From T3Sed10-213 sp012519365 (lineage in GTDB: Bacteria > Planctomycetota > Phycisphaerae > Sedimentisphaerales > Anaerohalosphaeraceae), in NCBI GenBank assembly GCA_033809355.1, contig JAPXLV010000006.1, forward strand, positions 1 to 64,000: DNA of 64,000 nt, written 5' to 3'. Every line of letters begins with the position of its first letter. The first letter of the stretch is position 1. The position numbers and the translations under genes were made by a program. The notes under the pieces were generated by a model. That model was not told the origin of the DNA. It saw only the letters and a list, made by a program, of their open reading frames with translations, and did not search any database. Below, piece after piece: positions 16,167 to 24,524 of the stretch.

Positions 16167-19088
16167 CTATTGCTCTTCAGCAAAAAGCCAGTTATCGGCC
16201 ATCAGGAGCAGGTCGGGCAGATTGACCTGTCCGTCGCCGCCGGGCGGGGCGATGTCGGCACTGGGCACGGCCGGAACACCCAGCCACTGGGCAGCCAGCA
16301 CGGCAAAATCGTCCAGGTCCACCCGACCATTTCGGATGATGTCAGCGGGATTCCACCAGACGCCGGCCAGTTCGATCTTCGGTCTGGGCGGCGTTTCCAT
16401 TCCATCGCCCAGATAGAAATCCACCATATGGCTTTGATAATATCCCCGCACGGTCATGTCCGCTCTGTACTTGGGGTTGTGCGGCAAGGTGTAAATGCGG
16501 TGTTCGGTCGGATATTGTGTGGTATAGACCGCCAGATAGTTTTGGTCAGAGGACTCATAGACGACCTCTTCGCGCCAATCACCCAGAATATCGCCGTAAA
16601 ATGCGGGTGTATAACGCCACAGTTCCCGCGCGTATTCCCACGGCGCGGTATAAATCCGCCATAGTTCTGAAATCTCGTACTGCCACTTTGTAAACTTTCG
16701 GCCGTCCAGATTCTCACTGAGCAAATCGCCCGTCCACCAGATGCGGAAATTCGGATAGGCGCCGCTGGGCATCTGTGTGGATGTACCCTGGCCGCTGATG
16801 TTGTAGATAGCATCGGTAAACGTCCAGAACTCATAGCCCGGAAACCGCGGGTCAAGATCGCCGACCATGCCCCGCGCATAATCGGCTACCCCGGCGTATT
16901 GCGTCTGTAGTATCTGACCGGTCGCAGCATCAAAATAGGCCCAGGCCATTCCGTCGGGCTGATCCTGCTGAATCAGATACCCCTGAAGACCGGGACGGGT
17001 TGGGTCCATTTTGCCGACGTGAAAGCGGTCGCCGTGGACGACGCCGTGATCGGCCAGAGACCAACGCAAAGAGCCGTCCGGATTCAGGCAAAAACCAAAG
17101 GGGATGATTTCGTCCCGTCCATCGCCGTCCACATCGGCAATCCGGATGTTGTGGCCGTCAGGGCCATCTTCCAGCGGGGTTCGAATCCACTTCCAATCGC
17201 GAACCAGCACGTCGTTGTGGAGTGTCCAGGCACAGACCATCATTTCAAACCCGCCGTCAGGCCGCCGGTTCTTGGCCGACCAGACCACACTCGGATGAAT
17301 GCCGTCCAAATAGGCGATGCCCATATGACCACTCAACGGGCCATATTGAATTAAATCGGTCGGCACATCGGCGCGGGCAATCTCCGCGCCGGTCATGCCA
17401 TCCAGCACGGAAATAAACTGTTGATTCTCATCGCCGTGAGTCAATACCGCCCCATCGCCGAATCGCACGCCGTTGGCGGTTCGGATAATCACCTCGGCCT
17501 TGCCGTCGCAGTCAAGGTCATACACTGTGATGTTGTCGCCGTGGCCGCAGCACAGCGCTGAGGAACCGTGGGAAATATTATCCCGATTCAAACTGTTGGG
17601 ACCGCAGACATAGTCCCACAAGAAAGTGCCGTCCCGCAAATACGCCTCAACGAGTATGGTATCTTCGGCCAGTCGCGGCATCTTCGTGACAATAAAGTCA
17701 TATTCACCGTCGCCGTTCAGGTCGCCGACCCAGACATGATTGACATCATAATTATCCAACTTGCGGATTGGTATGAGGAAAAAAGGACGCTGCGGAACAC
17801 CGGCCGGCAATGTAAACGATGCGCTGGCCTGCTGCTCCTGCCCGTCGAGAACCGGCCGCACAAAATAGGAAATCGGCTGAGTAAACGAAATCCCGGAATC
17901 CTGAAAGTTAGTCCCGCCGGTCAGGGGTATGCTGTTGACGCGAACCGGATTGCCGGCGCCGACTTTCCGGTACAAATTAAAGGCGATATTTTCGGGGTCC
18001 GTCCCCAGCAGCCGCCACGAGATAAAGGCCTGATTGGATGCCGAACGCGTCGCAACGACGCCTCGCCCGAGACTTTCCATCAGTCGGCCTTGGTCGGTGA
18101 TGGAAAATGTCCAGACAGTGGCAGAATAAAGCTCATCTGAGACATACGACTCGACAACCCAGGTATAGTCCTGCGGTGCGGCCAACGGCAGCATCTGTTG
18201 AGGCAGTGGAACCTGAAGATCTCTGCCCGGATTGTCAATCACAGCGATTCGAGCCAACTGCGACTTATAATTGGTTTCGTCCGCCTGACCCGGTCCGAAC
18301 CAGACTTCAAATCGATCCGTGCCCCAGCCTTTGAAACTCAGATGGGTCAGATTTTGGCCGGGGATAGTCTGGCTGTTTTCGGGACGCGGATTAAAGGCAC
18401 GAGGAGAGTTGGCCGGAACATAGTTAATCTGCAACCGCGGGCGATACGTTTCTTCGGGATGCTCTCGAGTCGCCAGGCCGTAGCCTCTGCCGCCGCCGTC
18501 ACGCTGGCGAATGATAAACGTCACCAGACCATCATCATCAACGCGGCTCTGGAGAAAATCAATCAGGGGTTGTCCCGTCAATGTCATCGTGGTTCCCGCA
18601 TGATACGTCCCCCCGGCGATGCTCTCGGCGGTGCCTGCGCCGTCATCGGCGTCCAAGTTGGTCAATCGGCTAAAGTCCATTGTTCCGCCCGCTGCCGCCC
18701 AGTTGACCTCCAGACCTGTGCTGCTTTTATTTAAGGTCGCTTCATTCCAGTTTTGCGGGGTATTGCCGGGCACATTATTCAGGCCGTATGCGGCAAACCG
18801 ACCGGTTGTAAGATTATCATTTCGCGGTGCACCGCCGGAGACGGTCATCACCAGTTGGGCATTGGTGATGGTGTGAATGTCCAGCGAACGAAGGTCAAAG
18901 CGGACATAGCCCATATGGTACATTGAAGAGGATCCGAAGATGTACATATACGAATCCGCCCCATAACTGTTCGTGGTGTCCCGTACGCCGGTATCCGCAA
19001 CGCTGACCAGCGTGGCCGTGTATTCTGCTAAACTCTGCGATGCCGACAGCATCGCCCCTATTGTGATAAGAAAACAATATCTTTTCAT
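16167..19088 (-). CDS. Secreted rhamnogalacturonan lyase (PL11-like) with N-terminal DNRLRE domain and half-dockerin tail
   Basis: 973 residues from the ATG at 19088, followed by a signal peptide (MKRYCFLITIGAMLSASQS). Residues about 23-210 are a DNRLRE-type domain (DTGVRDTTNSYGADSYMYIF). After a linker, the lyase begins near LGRGVVATRSASNQAFISWR and continues with NLYRKVG, PIRKLDNYDVNHVWVGDLNG, CCGHGDNITVYDLDCDGKAE, GHNIRIADVDGDGRDEII and GVVHGDRFHVGKMDP: the Ca-binding beta-propeller blades of the YesW/YesX family, which cleaves rhamnogalacturonan I by beta-elimination. The tail has two dockerin-like stretches (NGRVDLDDFAVLAAQW and GDGQVNLPDLLLMADNW). This gene gives the best clue to the substrate of the locus. 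Confidence 0.92.
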   Translation of the reverse strand: MKRYCFLITIGAMLSASQSLAEYTATLVSVADTGVRDTTNSYGADSYMYIFGSSSMYHMGYVRFDLRSLDIHTITNAQLVMTVSGGAPRNDNLTTGRFAAYGLNNVPGNTPQNWNEATLNKSSTGLEVNWAAAGGTMDFSRLTNLDADDGAGTAESIAGGTYHAGTTMTLTGQPLIDFLQSRVDDDGLVTFIIRQRDGGGRGYGLATREHPEETYRPRLQINYVPANSPRAFNPRPENSQTIPGQNLTHLSFKGWGTDRFEVWFGPGQADETNYKSQLARIAVIDNPGRDLQVPLPQQMLPLAAPQDYTWVVESYVSDELYSATVWTFSITDQGRLMESLGRGVVATRSASNQAFISWRLLGTDPENIAFNLYRKVGAGNPVRVNSIPLTGGTNFQDSGISFTQPISYFVRPVLDGQEQQASASFTLPAGVPQRPFFLIPIRKLDNYDVNHVWVGDLNGDGEYDFIVTKMPRLAEDTILVEAYLRDGTFLWDYVCGPNSLNRDNISHGSSALCCGHGDNITVYDLDCDGKAEVIIRTANGVRFGDGAVLTHGDENQQFISVLDGMTGAEIARADVPTDLIQYGPLSGHMGIAYLDGIHPSVVWSAKNRRPDGGFEMMVCAWTLHNDVLVRDWKWIRTPLEDGPDGHNIRIADVDGDGRDEIIPFGFCLNPDGSLRWSLADHGVVHGDRFHVGKMDPTRPGLQGYLIQQDQPDGMAWAYFDAATGQILQTQYAGVADYARGMVGDLDPRFPGYEFWTFTDAIYNISGQGTSTQMPSGAYPNFRIWWTGDLLSENLDGRKFTKWQYEISELWRIYTAPWEYARELWRYTPAFYGDILGDWREEVVYESSDQNYLAVYTTQYPTEHRIYTLPHNPKYRADMTVRGYYQSHMVDFYLGDGMETPPRPKIELAGVWWNPADIIRNGRVDLDDFAVLAAQWLGVPAVPSADIAPPGGDGQVNLPDLLLMADNWLFAEEQ

Positions 19089-19118
19089 CACGGTGTATCC
19101 CATCCTCAAAACAATGCG

Positions 19119-20798
19119 CTATTGCATAATCAAAAACGGCCTTCCGAACAGGCCCCAGTCTGAGCCGATGGCATTCGTATCCTGCGATAAACCGCGGACA
19201 CTGCCGTCGGTCACCATAAGCGTTAAAAACCGATCTTGGTCGGTTATCTCAAGATCAATATCCACCGTCTGCCCCCGACGCATCGGTTCGGCGTTGGTGT
19301 ATCGCACCTGGCCGTCAATCAGGACCCAAACATCCGCAATGTACACTGCCGGCGCCGAATCGCTGATGCCGAATTCAGTCTGAAACCGCACGATCTTTGT
19401 CTCGGGCAAACGCCGGCGGTATTGCTGCAGATCAAACGTAATGCCCGTATTGGAATGCATAAAAATGCACGGATTGTCTTTGGCCGAGTAGTTTGTTTGA
19501 TTCAGGTACAGCGGATAAATGCCCTCATCATTGCTGACCCTCCCTGCCGGCGAATAGGCGATATCCATATAGTAATAGCCGCTTGTCGGAGGACATTCGA
19601 CAAAGATATGCCTGGCGGAGCTGACAATCTGCTGGTTGGAACCGTCGGGAACGAACACCCCATCGACAAAAACATTTGAATCAACAGGCACATAAGCATT
19701 GTTGTTTCTCATCGTTTTGGCCTGGGCCTGGCGAAACTGACCGGTGGCGGGGTTAATGCCAATCCTCTGGATTCCCGTTCCAAAGCCGTTTCCGCCTCCG
19801 ACCACATCGGCCAAATTGATGACCTTCCGGCCGCGCCACACCAGATCGGTACGAGAATCAATATATTGTACAAACGCCTCCTCTCGCAAAGGTATATCCT
19901 TGATTGCACCGCCACCATAATCGACACGGACTGCCCGCCCGGACATGACCTCCGTGGTCTGTTTGGGATTGCTGGCCGGGCCCGCAATGACCAGCGTTTT
20001 GCCTTTGAACATATGAAGTTCGGTTTGTCCCCCTACCTCAGCCGAAATACCGAAACGTGTGCCCAGATCAATGATTTTTGAGTTCTGTGTCTGAACGGTA
20101 AAACCACTGCCAGCGGCAGGTACTGTCGCAAACAATCGGCCGTACGTCAGAGTTATTTCATTTGCACTGGCAAAATAAAACGTTGCCGGCGCCTCCAGAA
20201 GAACGGTTACGCCTTTGTCAGACTCGATCTTCAAAACGCCGCGTTGAAGCTCGATGGGGTCGGGCGAAACGATCAGGCGGGTGCCCGGCTCAGGCAAGCG
20301 CGAAGAAGACCATTTCAGATCAATACAGTCCGTAACAGTGGCCACCTCATAGCCCAGAGGCGGTTTCAGATAGACATACACCATCATCAGCAACAGTGCG
20401 GCCACTGATGCCAGTGCCACCCACAAGCTGGACGGAATTCTGTTTCTGTTTGCTTTGAGCATCGCTTTGCGTTGGCGAACATCGGTTACAATCTCTTCTT
20501 TTTGGGTCGTCTTTTCAATTTGGAGGGGGGCGGCCTGCTTTTCATATTGCAAGAGCGCCTCCCACATGGCACTGTCAAACAATTCTTCGCTCTCTGTCCG
20601 GCTTTGTTGCGGAAGTGAGTAAACCGTACCGGTACTGCGGAAAAGGGAAATAAGCGATATTGCCCGTGCATAATAGCGGCGGGCAGGCAAGGAGGATTTG
20701 AGCAGAGAACTGAGTTCCGCAAATTGCTCATCCGAAAGCAGACCGTCCAACTCCAATTGAATGAGGGTTGCCGCCTTTTCACGAGTTTCTTTATCCAT
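19119..20798 (-). CDS. FecR-like anti-sigma protein with C-terminal carbohydrate-binding-like domain (second copy)
   Basis: 559 residues, paralogous over its length to the protein at 1076-2725. A membrane span lies at about 122-143 after the conserved VTDVRQRKAMLK segment. The FecR hallmark SKIIDLGTRFGIS follows, then LADVVGGGNGFGTG. The C-terminal third has HSNTGITFDLQQYRRRLPE and VWVLIDGQVRYT, the NPCBM-like pattern. The ATG overlaps the end of the upstream ECF sigma gene by 8 bases, so the two are co-translated. The gap to the PL11 gene downstream is only about 30 bases, so sigma, anti-sigma and lyase are probably one transcript. The anti-sigma role is from family knowledge; sugar sensing is inference. 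Confidence 0.85.
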   Translation of the reverse strand: MDKETREKAATLIQLELDGLLSDEQFAELSSLLKSSLPARRYYARAISLISLFRSTGTVYSLPQQSRTESEELFDSAMWEALLQYEKQAAPLQIEKTTQKEEIVTDVRQRKAMLKANRNRIPSSLWVALASVAALLLMMVYVYLKPPLGYEVATVTDCIDLKWSSSRLPEPGTRLIVSPDPIELQRGVLKIESDKGVTVLLEAPATFYFASANEITLTYGRLFATVPAAGSGFTVQTQNSKIIDLGTRFGISAEVGGQTELHMFKGKTLVIAGPASNPKQTTEVMSGRAVRVDYGGGAIKDIPLREEAFVQYIDSRTDLVWRGRKVINLADVVGGGNGFGTGIQRIGINPATGQFRQAQAKTMRNNNAYVPVDSNVFVDGVFVPDGSNQQIVSSARHIFVECPPTSGYYYMDIAYSPAGRVSNDEGIYPLYLNQTNYSAKDNPCIFMHSNTGITFDLQQYRRRLPETKIVRFQTEFGISDSAPAVYIADVWVLIDGQVRYTNAEPMRRGQTVDIDLEITDQDRFLTLMVTDGSVRGLSQDTNAIGSDWGLFGRPFLIMQ

Positions 20799-21351
20799 TG
20801 AACTCTCCTCCTGAGCGCCTCAGAACCCCTTCAATGCAATGCTGCAACGCGTCGTGAATCCGTGAGATGACCTTGTACATCCCATGGGCTGACCGATGCG
20901 TATGATTTGCGATATCTTTAATCTTCATTCCGTGTTGGTAGCGCAATTGAAGAATATCTCGGTGGGATTCACTTAATCGCTCAAAACATTCGCGAAATGC
21001 GTTTTTTAACGCACAATTTCGATTCGGATCGATTTCTTGAACCGTCAAATCGGCCAATTGTTTGACCAGATCATCATCAAACTGGAGACGAGAGCGTTTG
21101 CGTTCACTGAAATGTTTCAGGATCAGAATTCGGGCGATGCCGATGCCCCAGGCAATGAAACTTGTTCCTTGCTCAAACTCGCTGAACCTGCGCCACATAA
21201 TTGCGGCGGTTTCCTGCAAAATATCATCCGCATCAGAAAAATTATGTACCGAGGCTAAAATATAGGCATACAAACTCTGTTGATGGGTGATAAAGAGTTG
21301 GAAAAACAACTCCTCTGGATTCGAGTCATTTACAAAGTTATCTTTGGCCAT
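20791..21351 (-). CDS. ECF-type RNA polymerase sigma factor (second copy)
   Basis: 186 residues from the ATG at 21351, chosen because AGGAAA precedes it and the longer frame only adds an AT-rich leader. Region 2: HNFSDADDILQETAAIMWRR, then FIAWGIGIARILILKHF. Region 4: LQLRYQHGMKIKDIANHTHR followed by GMYKVISRIHDALQHC. Same family as the sigma factor at 546-1076 but clearly diverged, so they may recognise different promoters. It heads an operon-like string on the minus strand with its FecR partner and the PL11 lyase. A tandem 10-bp repeat lies in its upstream region. Confidence 0.9.
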   Translation of the reverse strand: MAKDNFVNDSNPEELFFQLFITHQQSLYAYILASVHNFSDADDILQETAAIMWRRFSEFEQGTSFIAWGIGIARILILKHFSERKRSRLQFDDDLVKQLADLTVQEIDPNRNCALKNAFRECFERLSESHRDILQLRYQHGMKIKDIANHTHRSAHGMYKVISRIHDALQHCIEGVLRRSGGEFNG

Positions 21352-21376
21352 AATTTTTTTCCTACAGTTTCCGATA

Positions 21377-21406
21377 GTAATACCACAGCCAATGAAAATT
21401 AGACAA
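21377..21406 (-). promoter_or_regulatory. Candidate promoter of the second sigma/FecR operon
   Basis: On the minus strand TTGTCT (21406-21401) and TATTAC (21382-21377) are separated by 18 bases, about 26 bases ahead of the ATG at 21351. The -35 element overlaps the tandem repeat at 21402-21421. Read by eye only. Confidence 0.4.
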
Positions 21407-21421
21407 TTTTCGACAATTTTG
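21402..21421. repeat. Tandem 10-bp repeat GACAATTTT(C/G)
   Basis: GACAATTTTC at 21402-21411 is followed directly by GACAATTTTG. The 10-bp period puts both copies on the same face of the helix, as in an activator or repressor site. It lies over the candidate -35 element of the second sigma operon. Confidence 0.45.
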
Positions 21422-21756
21422 TTAAAAAATTGCATTTCGTTGCCCAAAATCCGATAAAAATATGATTTTAGAATCTCCCTATTTGTTGATATTATAATAT
21501 GATATATCTCTTTTTTTTATTTTAATCTAACAGCCCTCACGCGTCAGCCAACCGATTTGACAGATCGCCCATAATTAAATGTAAAAGATCTGGTTTGTCG
21601 CAAAGACCATTATAGTCCTTAATCTATAGTGGAGAAATAACTGCCTTGAAATAGATACGAGGCAGCGATACCCCCCCTTTTGAGCATCGATATGCGCAAC
21701 CGTCAGAACCCCTAAATCCAACAATGCAAGGTCTTCTTTGTGCTGAAAAATTCCTA
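21422..21756. other. AT-rich divergent intergenic region, no gene seen
   Basis: Between the second sigma gene and the TPR/alpha-CTD gene there are about 550 non-coding bases. This part holds a 12-bp palindrome ATATTATAATAT (21489-21500), a run of T and a C7 run near 21671. No tRNA, ORF or known RNA motif was recognised. Confidence 0.6.
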
Positions 21757-21784
21757 TTGCAAAAAAACTGGAGATGTCTATAAT
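21757..21784 (+). promoter_or_regulatory. Sigma-70-type promoter for the TPR/alpha-CTD gene
   Basis: TTGCAA (21757-21762) and a consensus TATAAT (21779-21784) with a 16-base spacer. The start of transcription would be near 21791, leaving a leader of about 110 bases with a strong hairpin. Confidence 0.7.
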
Positions 21785-21808
21785 GTTTTGTTTAATCGAA
21801 ACGGACCC

Positions 21809-21855
21809 CGCTCGATAAGGGTTTGTCCCTTATGTCAGACAAGACCATTCGAGCG
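21809..21855 (+). promoter_or_regulatory. Structured 5' leader (two-tier hairpin)
   Basis: CGCTCGA (21809-21815) can pair with TCGAGCG (21849-21855), and inside it ATAAGGG (21815-21821) pairs with CCCTTAT (21827-21833) around TTTGT. The structure ends about 45 bases before the ATG at 21900. It could be a regulatory leader; no known riboswitch class was recognised. Confidence 0.5.
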
Positions 21856-21899
21856 ATAAACGAAACTTATAAGAACAGATATTCGGGAGCCGAAACACG

Positions 21900-23198
21900 A
21901 TGGTAACATTGTCATTAGCCCATGGACCAGCTAAACTGTTTGAAGGGCAATTGCCCAGCTTTGATGAAATTCGAAAATTCGGACGGATTGTCAATGCCAG
22001 CGAACGTCATCGAATGACGTTTCGCGAGGAAAGCAGAAAACAGAAAGACCCCCTGCTGTGCGGGTTGGGGTTGTTTTTGTGCGGGGATACCGCCGCCGCA
22101 ATTGAGCAACTTGAAAAGGCCGTCGGCTGCGTGCAGAAATGGATGGCACTGGGGTGCCTTAGCCGGGTCCAAAAACAATTTGACGCCGCAATAGGCCATT
22201 TTGACAAGGCCGCTCAGGCCGGGGCCGATTCACTGACGGTCTCGCTGGAAAAGGCCGACACCTACCGCAGCGCCGGACGAATCGAAGAAGCGGCCAATGA
22301 ATTAAAGCATTGCGCCAATTATGAAAACGTCAGTGCCGCCTATCATTATCAGGTTGGTCGGCTTTGCGATGCCGAGGGGGAATATGAACAGGCAATGGAA
22401 CATTACGCCAAGGCGGTAGAACTGGATGCCGACCACGTCGATGCCCTGTTTCAGTTGGCCTACAGTTGCGATCTCCGCGGCGATGAAGAGTTGGCGATGC
22501 AGCACTATAAGCAACTTGCCAAACGCGTGCCGCCGCCGGTGAACGCCCTGCTGAATTTGGCGGTCCTGCATGAAGATCGCGGCGAATACGACAAGGCCGA
22601 GGTCTGTGTCAAAATGGTGTTGTCTTCCCACCCGAACCATGCCAAGGCCGTGTTGTTTCGTAAAGACATTGAAAGTTCCCGTCATATGGTTTATGACGAA
22701 GAAAAGGAAAAACGCCGTGATCGGCACAACAAGATTCTGGAAATTCCGATTTCGGACTTTGAGCTGTCGGTTCGCAGTCGCAACTGCCTGAAAAAGATGA
22801 ACATCAGCACGTTGGGCGATTTGCTGCGAACAACCGAAGCGGAGTTGCTGTCCTATAAGAATTTCGGCGAAACCAGCCTGCTTGAGATCAAAAAAATCCT
22901 GGCCTCTAAAAACCTGCGGCTGGGCATGGCCCTTGAGGATAAAAATGCCGGCAAGGGCGCTTCGGCCGACCCTGAACAACAGGCCAGCAGGGAAATGCTC
23001 CAGAAAGATATTGACGAGCTGGAGTTGTCGGTGCGTGCACGGCGTGCGATGGATCGGTTAGGTGTCAAAACTTTTTATGATCTGGTCAACAAGACAGAAG
23101 CTGAATTGCTCGGCTGCAAGAACTTCGGCGTAACCAGCCTGAACGAAATTAAGGAAAAACTAGCAAAGTTCGGCCTGAGCCTTCGGAAAATCGACTAA
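21900..23198 (+). CDS. TPR protein with two RNA polymerase alpha-CTD-like domains
   Basis: 432 residues. Residues about 50-265 are a run of TPR helices (AYHYQVGRLCDAEGEYEQAM, ALFQLAYSCDLRGDEELAMQ, LLNLAVLHEDRGEYDKAEV). Residues 282-345 and 370-432 each match the C-terminal domain of the RNA polymerase alpha subunit: FELSVRSRNCLKKMNISTLG..SYKNFGETSLLEIK and LELSVRARRAMDRLGVKTFY..GCKNFGVTSLNEIK. The Arg that contacts UP-element DNA in E. coli alpha (R265) is kept in both (R292, R379); Asn268 and Lys271 are kept only in the first. The alpha N-terminal assembly domains are absent, so it is not rpoA. It may be a DNA- or polymerase-binding regulator; the actual role is unknown. It has its own promoter and a structured leader. 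Confidence 0.85.
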   Translation: MVTLSLAHGPAKLFEGQLPSFDEIRKFGRIVNASERHRMTFREESRKQKDPLLCGLGLFLCGDTAAAIEQLEKAVGCVQKWMALGCLSRVQKQFDAAIGHFDKAAQAGADSLTVSLEKADTYRSAGRIEEAANELKHCANYENVSAAYHYQVGRLCDAEGEYEQAMEHYAKAVELDADHVDALFQLAYSCDLRGDEELAMQHYKQLAKRVPPPVNALLNLAVLHEDRGEYDKAEVCVKMVLSSHPNHAKAVLFRKDIESSRHMVYDEEKEKRRDRHNKILEIPISDFELSVRSRNCLKKMNISTLGDLLRTTEAELLSYKNFGETSLLEIKKILASKNLRLGMALEDKNAGKGASADPEQQASREMLQKDIDELELSVRARRAMDRLGVKTFYDLVNKTEAELLGCKNFGVTSLNEIKEKLAKFGLSLRKID

Positions 23199-23237
23199 AT
23201 CCGATATCGCGCCGCGGAGCAAACGGCGCGACGGGTT

Positions 23238-24524
23238 ATGGATTACAGCAAGACGACAAAACCATTGAAAACGGCCGGCGGCAGACAAACCGCATCCTGT
23301 GGGTTGGCGATGTGGATTTGTTTTATGGGGTCGGCCTTTTTTACAGGATGTGGAAAACGCGCCCCCATTGAGCCGGCGGTCGGGATGGACAGCCCGGAAC
23401 AGACGTGGGTACGCGTTTTGCTCTTTGGCAATCTGGACCAGTGCACGATCGCTGCACCAGGCGGCTTTATCGTGGAAGGGATCGACAACGGCGTAACAGC
23501 GGAATTTTCCGATACGCAGCCGATGCGTCTGTGTCTTGAGAATGGACGGATTCGCATCGGCCACCATCGCGTCGGTCAGGACGTGATGATACGTTCCAAA
23601 GACCCGTACTATTTCCTTGTTGACGATGCTGGATTTCGGGGGAATCTGCATGTGCGGGTCACTGAAGACGGCACACGCATTCAGATGATCAATCATGTGC
23701 CGCTGGAGTCGTATTTGTTAGGGGTAATTGGCGCCGAGATGTACAGTTATTGGGAGCCGGAAGCCCTCAAAGCACAAACGGTCGCGGCACGGACGTATTG
23801 TTTGGCGATCCAGCATCGTTTTGGGCCCGCTCGTCTGTGGGATGTAACGCGTGTTCAATCAAGTCAAATGTACCATGGGCTGGCGGCAGAAAACGCACGC
23901 ATTCGACAGGCCGTGCTGGAAACGACCGGCCAGATTTTGGTCGCAAAAGGCAACGATGGCAGCGAGGCGATTTTCCCGGCGTACTACAGTTCGTCCTGCG
24001 GCGGACATACGGAAAACAGCCAGGCCGTCTTTGGTGAGGATTGGATTAATTTGCCGGGTGTGGCTTGTCCGTGGTGTGAAAAGATAACGCGGCGGCGGGA
24101 TTTCTTCTGGGGACCGGTCGATTATCCGATTGATGGGGTATCGCATCGTCTGATGGAACGCTATCCTGTATTGCAGCGTTTGGAACGGATTATCGATGTG
24201 AATGTCCTTGAAACCGGTTCGCACGGTCGGATCAATACCATAGAACTGATCGGCACCAACGGGCAAAAAGACCGGCTTCGCGGTGAAGATTTTCGGCTGG
24301 CGCTTGATCCGAGCGGCCTGCGTCTGAGAAGTACACTGGTGGAGTTGATTAAGATCAAAGACGGAATTCGATTTGACCATGGACGCGGATTCGGACACGG
24401 CGTGGGGCTGTGTCAGTACGGTGCCCAGGGATTGGCTCGAGAGGGCTGTGACTATACCGAAATTTTATCGTTTTACTATCCTCATGCGAGACTGGTAAGA
24501 ATTCAGACAACGGCAGCACAATGA
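23238..24524 (+). CDS. SpoIID/LytB-domain protein (probable peptidoglycan amidase-activator or lytic enzyme)
   Basis: 428 residues. An N-terminal hydrophobic stretch (about 20-37, LAMWICFMGSAFFTGCGK) may be a lipoprotein or signal anchor. The SpoIID domain is clear: VPLESYLLGVIGAEMYSYWE, EALKAQTVAARTYCLAI, YYSSSCGGHTENSQAVFG and FGHGVGLCQYGAQGLAREG. SpoIID of endospore formers is a lytic transglycosylase; in other bacteria the domain is found in LytB-type cell-wall proteins. Here it is probably a periplasmic cell-wall protein. The ATG lies about 40 bases after the TPR gene, and the stop overlaps the ATG of tgt (ATGA), so the two are co-translated. Confidence 0.87.
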   Translation: MDYSKTTKPLKTAGGRQTASCGLAMWICFMGSAFFTGCGKRAPIEPAVGMDSPEQTWVRVLLFGNLDQCTIAAPGGFIVEGIDNGVTAEFSDTQPMRLCLENGRIRIGHHRVGQDVMIRSKDPYYFLVDDAGFRGNLHVRVTEDGTRIQMINHVPLESYLLGVIGAEMYSYWEPEALKAQTVAARTYCLAIQHRFGPARLWDVTRVQSSQMYHGLAAENARIRQAVLETTGQILVAKGNDGSEAIFPAYYSSSCGGHTENSQAVFGEDWINLPGVACPWCEKITRRRDFFWGPVDYPIDGVSHRLMERYPVLQRLERIIDVNVLETGSHGRINTIELIGTNGQKDRLRGEDFRLALDPSGLRLRSTLVELIKIKDGIRFDHGRGFGHGVGLCQYGAQGLAREGCDYTEILSFYYPHARLVRIQTTAAQ

